From assembly GCF_001949145.1 (NCBI RefSeq), contig NW_019091420.1, positions 1,226,429 through 1,290,428 of the forward strand: a stretch of 64,000 nt of DNA, read 5' to 3'. The position numbers and the translations under genes were made by a program. The stretch comes from Acanthaster planci. Lineage: Eukaryota; Echinodermata; Asteroidea; Valvatida; Acanthasteridae. Positions within the stretch are counted from its first letter, which is position 1. The number at the start of each line of letters is the position of its first letter. This document shows, one piece after another, positions 29,080 to 41,141 of this stretch. Below the pieces are notes generated by a model. It worked only from the letters and a program-made list of their open reading frames with translations. It ran no database searches and was not told where the DNA came from.

Positions 29080-29170
29080 TGTGCCTCTTTTGGCTCAACG
29101 GTTTAAGGCAGAAAAAAGTGCATGTGCAAGGCCCAACGTTCCAGATTCCCCGACGGATTCACCACGCAAC
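29080..29170 (+). mobile_element. tRNA-like pseudogene or SINE head
   Basis: tggctcaacggtttaaggca at 29091 resembles an A box with D arm, and cgttccagattcc near 29138 a decayed B box. No pairing acceptor stem was found. Confidence 0.25.
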
Positions 29171-30993
29171 TAAACCAGCCTGGCCATTAGTTCACCACCC
29201 CCCCGGTGGGAGCAAACGGCAGCCGACAGGCAGCTGTACAAAGCTCACGTGAAAACACCGCCAAGTTATTTTTCTTCTCCAAGAAGTCACCAAATGTCAA
29301 GCCAGGTTCTCTTTCAACTCCCCAACCCCCATTCCACTATCTTCCCTCGTGTCTTCCCGCTTATCTCCTTCTCAGGCCGGCACTCCTATCGTTGCCTTTT
29401 TTTCCCTCTGTGTGAGTGAGCGAGTGAGTGAGTGAACACCTGTCCCATCCTGCTGCAAATTAATTAGGCTAATGCGTCGGAGGGAGCCTCCAAGTCTGTG
29501 GACCAAGTGACGCAACCTCCGGGTTTGGGAAGCTGGCCACGTTGGGACGATGGTGCTTATGCTCGCTGTTCTCCCCTGACCATGCTGTGCTCAATCGCAG
29601 GCCCAATGCATTGGACACTCCTGAGCACAGGAAGTTGCTAAGCCAAGACTGTGTATCTGCTAAGCAGAAACCGGATACATCCAAATGTCATGGAGTGTTA
29701 TTCAGTGTAAAGTACTGGTGCAGGTACCACTGCTTGTGGCTGGTTCCCAGCTGTACATGCATTTTGTTAAGAGTCTTCTGCTATTATCAGCTAATAAGCA
29801 GCTCCACGGAAAATTAAGGCCTGATATTAGAGTTTACCATTTTGCCCAAACTGGTAACTTCTTAAGATGTTCTGCACTCACAGGGTCTTTCCATGTAAAC
29901 ACGCTCTGATCACTGAATTCTGTTTCCAAAGAGATGGCTGTCACAAATACAAACAGATTAAATGAGGTTTCTGCTTAAATATCATTTCACTTAATGAAAT
30001 ATTTTATACATAAAAAATAAACAAAGCTGAAAACAATGCTGGTACACTACCATAGCTTTTATACATGTAAATAGTAATAAGCTACATACCAGTAGATTTA
30101 TACTGTATATGTATATGTACATGTACAACCACACCTGTTTTACATGCAAAGTGTGGACTTTCCTTTGCTCTCCTGCGGTTAAGGGTACTCGAGGAAAACA
30201 CTCCTTTTTCTCCAACCAGGATAACTCCTTCGAGCTGGATTTTTATGATGATTTCCTGGACTGTTCCTCCTCACTTTGACCCCCCAAATGCCTCTGAAAC
30301 TGCTTTTCAGAGAGGGGAAAACATTGTGTGGACGGGTGTGAATCCACACAACACCATCACACCCTACATTATGTGGACTTCTTTTGTCCAGAGGTCCACA
30401 CTATGTATGCCACGCCTGCACATCTACACATGGGCAAAATTCAATATCCACAGTAGAGGAAGTTAAACACTTTTCTGATCATATTCCAGAATGAAGTACT
30501 GTAAAAAATAACAGTTAACTCAAACTCATTAGACTGAAATCTTATATCAACAGTCTAAAAATACACATTTTTTCTCTCTCAGAGTCTTGAACTTCCCGGT
30601 GGCCAGCCTTTCCATTCTCCTCAACCATGATTTCCAAAAAACAAAATGGACACAGAATTTGTACTTAAAACTGAAGTGTACTCCAAGCGCCCACACCTCT
30701 AATGGTGTACGGGTAGCTCATCTTTTTTTTAACCACTCACAGGTTTGCAAATGGAAATGATGTGGGCAAATTCCATTGAAAGAGAATGTTAAAGAAAGAT
30801 TTGTGCACTGTCAGTGATGGGAGAAATATATTTTTTGTTGTCAGTGAAGAGGAAGGGGGCGTATTCCCATGGTACAGGTACCTTTTTTTTTAGTACAATA
30901 CCCCACATGTACAAACAGATTTGTGTCAATTTGGAATTCTCTATTCTAGACTACCAAACTACGTACAGTGTCAGTTACATGTAGGATCAGGAA

Positions 30994-31125
30994 GTGCCGT
31001 ACAAACGAATGGTGTACGCGCGCATGTTGGTTCACGTGCTGGATCTCGCGCAAATGCCTTTTACACACACACATTTTGTGAGCATGACATACCGGTATGT
31101 ATTCACTTTGATACTCTGAAGGGGT
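30994..31125 (+). repeat. Dispersed repeat family R2, copy 2
   Basis: It contains gtacaaacgaatggtgtac, gttggttcacgtgctggat, cgcgcaaatgcctt and, further on, ttcactttgatactct, which matches ttcacttcggtactct in copy 1. Confidence 0.65.
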
Positions 31126-31359
31126 CTACCTCAATTACCTAATACACAGGGCCTCAAGGCTTGGCATCTTGAAGAATGTGACAATGGCCCAATAATGTGA
31201 TCAGTGTTTGACCAGAGTGGTTTCGTGAAGGTCCCTTTGCTGGAAATGCCCCAGGGGTTACTGTCGGGTAACTTGATGTTGTGACAATAATACATCTCTG
31301 GCATCTTGAATAATCCCACACAAGCAATGGTCTGAGTCACTGGTATTAAAAAAACACAT

Positions 31360-31615
31360 ATGTGACCCACTCTGTGAAAATAAGTCTTAAGTCGCCAGAG
31401 CCACTTTGGAGTAAAAAGTCCTTTGGAATAATTTTGCACAGAATAAATCAATAGGAAACCACAGCATTTGTCACCATAGAGTATCCACTTTCATCAGGAT
31501 GCCAAACTGAGTTACACACCAAAACAAAAAGCTCAATTTGCTCTTTCAAATAGAAATGAAAACTCAAAAAGTGGCTCTGGTTACTTGAGACTCATTTTCA
31601 CAGAATGGATCACAT
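31360..31615. mobile_element. Foldback / MITE-like element
   Basis: Arms of about 50 bp: left at 31360-31410 (tgtgacccactctgtgaaaa ... agtcgccagagccacttt) and right at 31564-31615 as reverse complement (tgtgatccattctgtgaaaa ... agtaaccagagccacttt). The loop is about 155 bp and non-coding. Confidence 0.75.
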
Positions 31616-34203
31616 TTGAACAGCGCTTGGCATGGGCAGTTTCAGGAAGGCTTATTTTTTGGCCAACATGCCTGGGGGGTCTTGGTTGGATTAGAACTTG
31701 ATTTGGTGAAAGCTCATGTTGGACAAAGTTTGCACATATTATGGAAAACTCGAAGGACGAAACCTGCCCTGCAGGTAACAAGCACCGTATTCAAAGCATG
31801 ACCTTTATTTTGTTCTTTTGTATTTTAGTAATGTGCAAAATACAAATTAGAATCTCCCAAATTTAGTGTCCCTCATGGATTAGCACAACCAAACTTTGGC
31901 ATTCTTTATTTGGACTGAAAAAAAAAATTCTATTCGTGGTCCTTTTCTTTCTCTTGTGAGGTACATGTACAGTGTACAGTTGAGTGCAGTGGGAATCCAA
32001 ATTGTCACAGGATGTGTTCAATCACTTTAATTAACAAGTTCCGTTCAGCAAGAAAGGAATAGCTCTCATAAACATGTTTGTGTCTGATGGCCTACATGTA
32101 TTAGCTAATTCGGTCGTAGTGGGTTTCTTTTTTTATGATCTTAGGGTTTTGGCATAGGAAACCCTACGCAGTGCACGTGTTTAATTCACGGGTGTGAGCC
32201 GCTGCGTGCATAAATCACTATGGCAACGCTCTGAGTCATACCCGCTGGGTGCGTGGAAGCATGTAATGGCCACGCCCGAGTCTTGCCACACACCTTTCTA
32301 CATTGTTCTTGTACACAAATGGTGAACACATGATGAACACACGTGTAAATGCATGCAAACTTTACATAGCTTCTTCCCTCTCAAAGAGGCACACGGAAAC
32401 CCCCAAAACAATTGATGTTATTTGGTTAATCCTTGTAATGGTCTGAAAATGTTCCCAATAATTTAAGAGCTTAGATTTTAGGAACTAGTGATTTTCAACG
32501 ATGCAGCCATATCAACTGCTTAATAAAGCAATCATTCAGATCCATTTACATACAAGAATCTGACCAACTCTTGATCAGTTTGAAACTGGGCTCTGACTGT
32601 TCTTTACACAGTATGAAGCACAATTGGAAATGATAAGATGTGTAAATTAGAAAAAGGAGCAATCAATTGGCAGACTCCGCCTCCTTTAAAAGGACTTGCT
32701 GGTTTTTCCCCAAAACATTGAAAGAAAAACACTTTCAAAACGTCACATTTTTCCATTCTGGTATCACTTTATTATTCATAAGGCTTTATTCCCCATTCAG
32801 TTAGATTGAAAATTCCATTTTGGGGGGGGCCTAGGTTTGTATGAAGAATATTAATAGCAATAATAGAAGCCACAATCACTACTGATAAGCCCGTGGCTCA
32901 TTCTCAACCAGACACAGAGTTGCTCTCCCCTTTAAAACAAATCCTCAGCAACTGCGGAACTTCCGTCAGGTAGACAAACCATCTTAACGAGAATAGCACC
33001 GATGATGATGCTGCCATGATAACGTCAGGAGCAGGGTAAACGGTGGATATGACCAAAAAGAGGGGGGGGGACAACTAAGCAGTCCAGTGGGCTGCCAGCG
33101 GAAAGAGTGATGACAAGCAATGATGAGAGCAAATCGCTACTAAAACTCTGCGAAAGGAGAAGGATGTGATGTGATAATGGAGAGACTGCTATCTCCTGCA
33201 TCAACCCAAGAGGTGGAGCAGCTACGGGGACAAAAAATGCTCCATTTCCAGGAGGGCAGGATATTAGTCACAAAATTCTTCTGAGAACCCACCACCACCA
33301 GCAGTGAATTTTTTTATAAGTCACACAACATGTTACACAGACCCTCTGAATTGGGGTACCGGTACACGTGGTACTATATGCGTAAATGTACATAATATAC
33401 TTTTTATATACCCCTTATTTGACACTGAAACAAAGTGACAGACATATATGTGTACATGTACATGTATAAATGATTCCAAGATGCAACTTGCAGTTGGCTA
33501 GATTATTGCAAATGTCACAATAAAAATTGCCAGGTAACGAAAAACTTGGATTTCACAGTGTAGATTCCTCTTTGAATCATTTATGTACTGGTGCATTCCT
33601 ATGGAATATTGGTACCAAGTGTATGCCGACTAGGAATATTGTGCAACGACACTGTACATGTAAATAGCTTTATGGGTTTTTTATGCTGTGTGGTTTTTGT
33701 GGTTTTTAACTGGATTGGGGCTGTAGGCAGCATATTAAATGGGCTTGGGTTCCATCATAATGCCATTTACAGTACAAGTACAGTGATGCTGGGCACATCT
33801 CTTAAGTAACCACATACCACACATGTATTTTGAGTTCTAAGTTTGATTTTGCTTTTAGGATTACATGTCAATTCACCAGTATACATGGAGCACCTAGCCA
33901 GTTCCATAGGCCAACAGCAAAATGAAGTGAGTCGGAGGTCATTCAAGAACAGCAACACGAATGCACGAAGCTGCCTTATCAGTGCAGTCATACGCCGGCT
34001 CCCTCATCTGAGTTGCTCTTGAACCACCTTGTCTTTTTAAAACGTTAAACTGGCTCACTGTTGCAGCCCATGAGTAAGGCATGCCTCATATGGCTACGAG
34101 TACATGTAAATTCAAAAGTACATTGAGAGCATTTTTCTCCATCCTTCAAGAACCTTGGAACTTTGAATCGTTAGCCTAAACATACAAGGTACAGAGTACC
34201 AAT

Positions 34204-34330
34204 GAGTGACGTCATTTTGAACCAGGATGTGTAGCGCAAATGAGTGGAGCACGCGCAGGTGGTTCGCACGCTGGTTCCCACGCTAATGCCATCTACATAC
34301 ATGTACAGGGTAATATACTGTACTCGCCTG
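34204..34330 (+). repeat. Dispersed repeat family R2, copy 3
   Basis: Starts gtgacgtcattttgaaccag, then gtggttcgcacgctggttcc, cacgctaatgccatct. Same order as in the other two copies. Confidence 0.6.
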
Positions 34331-34440
34331 AATACACGACCATTCGTACCTGTGGAAGTAGTGATGATGCTGGTAGGGTACCGGTACACTGTACATGTAC
34401 ACGCACATGTACAATGTACCTGTTGCTTGGCCATGTGTAA

Positions 34441-34988
34441 AGCCTGGTTTCTATATTGACATAAGAAATGCTGAGAGCAACGCAATCAAGATGCAAACTG
34501 CAACGCAGACATATGGAAATATGTAAAGCAGAAGTATCGCCAATAACGCAAACCAGCCCCAGACGGATCGGCAAAGTTGAGCCCGGTTCAGCTTTGCGGA
34601 CTGTCTGCATTGAGTCATTGAGTAGGCCTATACAAACACGCACACTAGCAAGATGGGCAAACAACTACGTTTCTCTCGCTTAGTACTGGTATCACTCATT
34701 TTGTCCATTTTCTCCTTATTACTAGCATATGCAGCCCAAATTGTCAACAAAATAGCTGACCATTAACAAAGTACATGTACATCAAACTAGAGTATCAGTT
34801 TGGCTTCGAGAGGAAACATTGCCACGTACTGAAGGCATTTTGGGCGAAATTTTTCTGAGTTTCGGGTGCCATTTTGTTTAATATTTTGGAATGACGTCAT
34901 GTCGCATCTTTCCCCGGTCCCGTGACTGTCTGCGTCTTGACGTCTTGCAGACCGTCTGCATTACAAACGACCATATGGAAACCAGGCT
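34441..34988. mobile_element. Non-autonomous DNA transposon, PIF/Harbinger-like
   Basis: Terminal inverted repeats AGCCTGGTTTCTATAT and (reverse complement of the right end) AGCCTGGTTTCCATATGG, flanked on both sides by TAA. Three-base TWA target duplications are typical of PIF/Harbinger. The 548-bp interior has no transposase but repeats gcagac/gtctgc motifs near both ends. Confidence 0.75.
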
Positions 34989-36681
34989 TAAGAAATGAAC
35001 ACACGCAGTTAAGGTACAGTACCCAGATGATCATTAAAATGCTGCAAATTTGTTGTCAAACTCTTCCGGGAAAACAGACAGCCATTCTACTGACTGCCTT
35101 CTCCCATCCACTCTGAATCTTGTAACCTCTGTTGCTCGGGGGGGGGGGGGGTTGACCCCTCTCGATCAGTTCTCTCCAGAGTCCCAGAGTGGGGAGAGGG
35201 AGCAAAAATACGCTGAGTTCAAACTCAGGATTTTAAACATTCTTCCTTTGTCCCTTCAAGCCGTTCCCCCCCCACCACCCACCAACGTAAATGTCAACAG
35301 ATTATCAAAGGCTTGTACATGTACTTGTGCAACATTGACAACAAGCATTATCCGGTCTTCTACTTTATCCAGGGATCATCTGCACAACATCAGAGGTCAC
35401 TGATGTACGATCCCCGGACGTCATTTTCCTCCAACTGAAAGAGTACCCTATGCAGACAAACAGATCACAACAGAATCTTAAATTCCCACATCCGTCCACC
35501 ACTGCCAAATGTCGGCAAATAAATGCTTTCCATCATCATTTTTTTTCTGACTGTGGACTTTTAATATCTGTCCAATCAAAACAGACACGTAGGGACTACG
35601 TGCCGTGGCCATATGGGTAGAGACTCAATTTACCACTCGCATACATAGAATCCAATAATGTGGTAGTACCACACTCCCAATAAGCAATACACGTACGTAC
35701 TGTAAGCTACTGTATACCCTCTTCAACCAATCACGCGGTGCCACCGCAGAAATGGCATCTCTTCAAGTTAGTCTACGGTATTCAGCACTTGGTACGGGTA
35801 CATGTATTTCCACGTAAAGTGTACTGTATCTCATTTGGGTATCAGGTGCATCACATGCTACACTATTCTCCCCATAAAGTTGTTTATTTAACGACAAAAC
35901 ACTCTGGTAATTTCTAGTTTCATTACTTGAACTGCAGAGCACGAAGCAATGGTATCCACACGTAACTGCACAAGTCAGTTAGTTCAAAAGTATTGACAAT
36001 CAAATAGTCCACGGTCACTGTTGTGCAGAAACTTGGAATCACTAATATGGCAAAGCTGGCCTTGTAGAAAAAAAAAATTACATGCTGTCCAACATGGCTG
36101 ATTTCAATTGAAGATAATCGTGTGCATCCTTTGTTGGAAAAACATGTATCGCCGTACGTGCACATGATGCAATACATCTGCACCCACCAAAAGGAGAACC
36201 AGCTGGATATCATTCCACAGAGTTGCTATAACCAGTTAATGTCTGTTTTTTTCCCCTGAAAAAGCTGCTGGGGGCGGGGTTTTTTCGCAAGTTATTTCTG
36301 GCATGTATAAAATATGTTGGGAGGCAGAATTCTTTGAGTTTAGGCATCAGTATTTTCATTCTTTTCCGGAGTTCTTATGTTCAGCTGTTTTTCACCTGTC
36401 CTGGTAAAAGTTGTGGCCCATGTCCAGACGTCAACTGATTCACATACAAAAGGTCCATAGCGTATATGCATCACCCATGGCCATGTTGTTATATGCAGAT
36501 TGATTCGAGACAAAGGAGCTGCTACATGTAGTTGGGATTTAGTAACTTTATCTCTTTTGTAAGTGTAGTTTCGCTCCCTAGCAAAGTGGCTTACCCAAAC
36601 AAAGGAGGTCTTTCATCCCCTTACATGTAGTTCTGCTGTGTATAGTGTGGGTTCCTCAATTCAATTCCAATTACTCAAGAA

Positions 36682-37192
36682 AGGCATTAATTAATAATCT
36701 GTGGATATTTGTGGGTGGGGGAGGGGTCCACTTAGCAGCAGTGTCCGAGTGTAGGACCGTCTTACACGCTTTTGACCCAACCAAGCAGGATGCATTAATG
36801 CACCAACCTTGGAAATGAAAACAGAATTTTTAAACAAGTGTACACATCCTGCGTGGAACAAATGAGGAAAACTGTGTGTTTTACAAACATGTATGATGCA
36901 AGTGGTTAACAGAATACTGCATGGCAAATTTGGTGGGAACCGGTCAAGAGAAATAACCAGTGCATGGCAGTTTGGTCGGTAACCCACTTTTGCCAAGCCA
37001 ATATTTTTGATAGCAGAATTATATTGGAAACACTACTAACGTGTTTGTTATAATTATATATGTGTGTGTACAAGTACATGAACATGTACCAGTAAGTATC
37101 TACATGTATACATGTTAGCGGTGTTTCCAATGTATTTCTGCTATCAAAAGTGGACCCCTCCCCCACCCAAAATAAACCGGACATTAATGCCT
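36682..37192. mobile_element. Nested foldback element
   Basis: The outer arms start AGGCATTAAT and share gggtgggggaggggtccact (left 36682-36735, right 37149-37192 in reverse). A second, inner inverted pair is at about 37007-37041 and 37110-37148 (gatagcagaa.ta.attggaaacac). Total 511 bp with no coding frame. Confidence 0.7.
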
Positions 37193-37582
37193 GTCTTGTC
37201 ATACTGGTAAATGTATTTGTACACATGTACATACATACAAATCTAAAATGGAAATTAGTAATTTAAAGGCACATACACGTACACTGCAACCAGTACATTA
37301 ATGAATTCTAGTATGTACATGTCCATCGTGTACATGTTTATGGCTGAAAATACTGAATGATTTCCCAGTAATTTTTCTGCTTGTACCGGTTCCGCACTTC
37401 AAATTTGCAATGTATCCATCTTACTCCCTTAGTCTCTAGCGTGCCCTTAGGCAAAGTTGTCTGTCTTCATGCAACCAAATGTTTAGTGAACCAGGTTCTT
37501 TTTTTTTTATTTTGGTTTTGCTTTTTTGCAGTGGACAGTATCAAGTGTTAGATATGTACAGTACGACTTGAATGGACTCCTG

Positions 37583-37738
37583 GTAGAGGTTATGCATCAG
37601 TGTGTCCTCAGAGGGCAAAACCTTTCTGTCACTGGGATAGGCTCGAGTAAACCTTCTGTGCATTCATTGTAACTGAACTGAAATAAGAAAGACAGCCTGT
37701 CAGACACCATGGTGATGCCAGCAACACATAAACTCTAT
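37583..37738. mobile_element. MITE-like element, family M1 copy 2
   Basis: The ends TAGAGGTTATGCATCAG and CAACACATAAACTCTA form imperfect inverted repeats. The interior shares gtgtcctcagagg, tcactgggat and accatgg.gatgccag-type blocks with the copy at 4374-4523 in the same order. Confidence 0.7.
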
Positions 37739-38924
37739 GCATGTACTGTACATGTACATGTACCATACCATAGGGTCCAGCAACAGAAGCCAAGGATTTA
37801 GCAACTGTGCATATTTTTGACAGCTACTACTTGTACAGTACATGTAAAAGCTTTTTATAGAGCGCTAAATACGAAGCTTGCCCCCTCTTTTTTTTTTTTA
37901 AAGCTGATCACTCAGGATTACACATATGCAGTATCTGCCATTTGGCAAGACTTGAGATTGCACCTGACACCCTGAACAAGGATTATAGTGAATGAAATGA
38001 AATCCACGTACATGTATACTATAGGCCTACTCTTCAAATTCTCTTCAATTTGTAAATTATAACAAATGGCATAGGATGAGAACACAAACTGAGATATGGG
38101 AAATCCATATATACGGTACATGTACGAATGCCATACATGGTATATACATGTAGCTGCTTTCTTCCATTTTTTTGTTCGTTTGTTGCTGGGGTTTTGCCAC
38201 CCTGCTGCAATTTAGTACCAGCGTAGTGTTAAACCGTCTTCAATTCCATCTAAAAATTCATGACTACACACCTGGTGCACGTACTTCTCCAGTAGCGGTT
38301 ATGAACTGTAATTCAATACCAGCTGGGCACACCAGGCTGGTCCTGCCTGGTCATCCTCCACGGTCCACGGGGCTGCTGAAAGCAATAAATTGCTCGGCTG
38401 CACACGCACAGGGAGGCAGCTGTGCAGAGCCGGGGTGGTGATTGGTGGGGGGAGGGAGGGAATGTTGAGGTAGGGAAGGAGGGGCCGGACATTTGGAATG
38501 TTTCTGTCTTTGACGCATTAATTAATATGATTAATCCTTGTGTCACACAAATTTGCCAAATAACGGTAAGATAGATAACGGTGACATCACTGTTAGCGAA
38601 GCCCCATGGACAGTTCCTTGAAATTAGGTTTCCCTTTCAGCAAGTACCATCACTTTTTTATCATGCACTGAATTCACAGTTGGAAAAGCTCCCTTTGATA
38701 TTCCGACACATGTGTATTATGCAATGTTAATGTCAACAGTTTAAAAACAAGATGAATTTAATCGCACTGACATCATACGTTTACGTCATCAATGTTGCCA
38801 CGCAGCCAAACATTATGAAATTTTCATGGACAAGTTGAAGTGACGTGACTTTGCGCAATGTGTGAACTCGTTATCTGCAGAGGTGAGAATGTTGCTTGGC
38901 AACACCGATAGGACATTCATGCCT

Positions 38925-38965
38925 CTCGATGCTCTGCCTTGGTGATGAGCACCAAGAGCATCGAG
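38925..38965. repeat. Short perfect-arm hairpin
   Basis: CTCGATGCTCT-GCC-TTGGTG and CACCAAGAGCATCGAG pair over 16 bp with one three-base bulge and a five-base loop. It lies about 20 bases after gttgcttggcaac (38891-38903), an X-box-like palindrome. Confidence 0.5.
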
Positions 38966-39224
38966 TGAACACAACAGGTGAGAGTGTGAGTCCGTCAAGA
39001 GCCACCGTGGCCAACCAGGCCGGCATTTGTCCCTGGTTTCAGTGCCATGGAATGAGCGGGAATATTTCTGTTGCATCTGGATGGAATGCTCGCCCATCGC
39101 CGGTTACTCTCCAACTTCTTCTCAGAAACACACACACTCACAAAAGAGAAATATATCCACATGGCGTCGCCGCAAACTTGTCCATAGTCAACTCCTGACC
39201 GTTGACAGAGTGGATGAACATGCA

Positions 39225-39345
39225 CATGGTACCAGCATGTGCACTTGTAGGAGTGAAATGACTTACCCAATGCTCCAACTCATTGCCAGTGGCTGAATTA
39301 AAACACCTTACCCTCTGACCCTAACCACTGGGCCAAACTCTCCAA
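39225..39345 (-). mobile_element. tRNA-derived SINE fragment
   Basis: On the minus strand the head ggagagtttggcccagtggt has the A-box shape TGGCnnAGTGG. It is followed by attgggtaagtcatttcact, resembling the 'TTGGGCAAGGCACTTTACC' block seen in several SINE families. The B box is not clear. Confidence 0.5.
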
Positions 39346-39380
39346 CTTGTTTTAAAAGTGCACGCACTGACTACGCAGTA

Positions 39381-39445
39381 CTTGTACATGTACATGTACA
39401 TGTGTGTACCTTTACATGTACATGTATGTATGTACATGTATATAT
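39381..39445. repeat. Longest TACATGTA-type array
   Basis: Runs of tacatgtacatgtaca interrupted by short stretches. It is the longest of the many self-complementary TACATGTA tracts scattered through the whole window. Confidence 0.85.
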
Positions 39446-40849
39446 TTCGCGCGTTGTGATTGGCCAACGCATTGCAAACTCTTGGAGGCGCACTATTGTG
39501 AATCCCCCATATTGGTGTAGATGAGAAAATACTTGTGATTGTCACCATTTTGATAAGATGTAAGGTAATCAGACTTCCCAAGCAGACATCTAACCTCATC
39601 AAAATAGGACGTCTGAAATCTTGTTGCACAAATGTTTGTGATGGCAGAGTAAGTCAATAGAAGATACTTTGCTGTAGCGAGTTGTGTACGTCGATCTGTT
39701 ATATGTAGGTTTCTAATACCTTACCGCTCTAGAAGTACAAATAAACACTGGCTGTATTTTGAAGTAACAGTCAGGTTATTCAAAAAAATTACAACAATAA
39801 AACAACAATTTACATAAACTTATTAACAACAATAAAACAACAACTTGTCGGGAATCCTCCTTTTACTGGAGAGTTTTTTTTTCTAATTAATGACTCTGGG
39901 GATTTATTAGAGGGAACTTCTGAATTAAATGCCAACAGGGGAATTTAATACATGTACATGTAGCTCTCACGAGGCAATATTCATGCTTTAATGTGTTTTT
40001 TTTTTCTCCTTATGAATTTGTGATACATTTTGTACATGTACACGTACATTATTATTAATTCAATTGTATTGATATGATATTTATGGAATCATAATTCCTG
40101 CTGTTTTAATCTGTAAAGTGCCTTAAGATTTGTACTTTTTGCATGCATGTTCATGTTATGCACAATATAAAAATAATTACATGTAGGCCTATTACTTTTA
40201 ATAAAAAGTTTGAAAGTAACAGGCGAAACTTCCTTTGACATGTCACAGCAAATAGGTACATGTACCTTGTGCCCTGTAAGTGTACGTGTATACATTTACG
40301 TGCCACACTTTACATGCAGTACACAAACCTAGTGCAACCCCAAGTTTAAATTAAATTTGTGCAAAACATGTAGTTAATGTCAGTCTCTTACAAAATTGAC
40401 CGTTGCCTGTGATTCATGTACCACATCATTTTTATCACTTTGCGCAATTTTTGGTGACAATATCTGTGGTTGTGCAAAATTTACAAATTGCATGCGGGAA
40501 TCTAAAAGTTACATACTTTGAAAAGATTGCACTCAACAGGTCTAATGCTAGGCCTGAATTATCCATGTTCAGCGCAATCTTGACACTTGTGCAAATCTAT
40601 TGGTCTCCAACCTGAGTTGATTTGCCTTTGAATTAATCCCTCCATAGGATAATCGCCTTTGGAGGGAGTACAATAAATCTGCACAAGACTCAAGACTGCT
40701 TCACTGAACATCCATGCGCAATTACATGGAAAATTTACACCATAATGACCTTGCAGATTATGAAAAAAAAATACAATAGGGGGGGAGCTTTACACACACA
40801 GTTTGGGACAAATTCACATCAATTCAGGCCACCTGCAGAAACTCATAAC

Positions 40850-41141
40850 TCTAGGGGAGTCAGGCTGGCGTAGGTTCTTTCCTCACCTTCCACTTCTGTG
40901 GTGCGGGTTCAAATCTTGGCCCAGTCGACATGTGGATTGGGCTTTCACTCCCTACCTGATTCTCAGGGTTTTACCCAGAGTATTCCTCTGGGGTCTTCCT
41001 CCCACCTCTAAAACTGTAACTGCTTCTCATTGTTTCCTCTCTACAGGATTCTTTAGCCTTGCGAGCTACAGTGCCTAGGGCACTTTCTGAGGAATCCTTG
41101 GTGTCATAACCAGAAATGATTAATAATAATAACAAAGTTGG
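40850..41141 (+). mobile_element. tRNA-derived SINE
   Basis: A B-box-like ggttcaaatc at 40908 follows a tRNA-like head. After it come tgtggattgggctttcactc, cagggttttacccagag and cctctggggtcttcctccca, a body type common in tRNA-SINEs of marine animals. The tail is attaataataataac. The A box is degenerate, so it is not a functional tRNA gene. Confidence 0.65.

Larger units (their letters stand above)
24571..40849. other. Non-coding stretch rich in mobile-element remnants
   Basis: Besides the listed elements (R1, R2, R3, foldbacks at 31.4, 34.4 and 36.7 kb, M1 copy at 37.6 kb, SINE at 39.2 kb) it holds long G or C runs (24721, 25312, 35138) and many acatgta tracts. No exon supported. Confidence 0.5.

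Noticed and set aside
40850-40930. tRNA gene
   Set aside because: A B-box is present but the acceptor stem and anticodon arm do not form; it is a SINE head.
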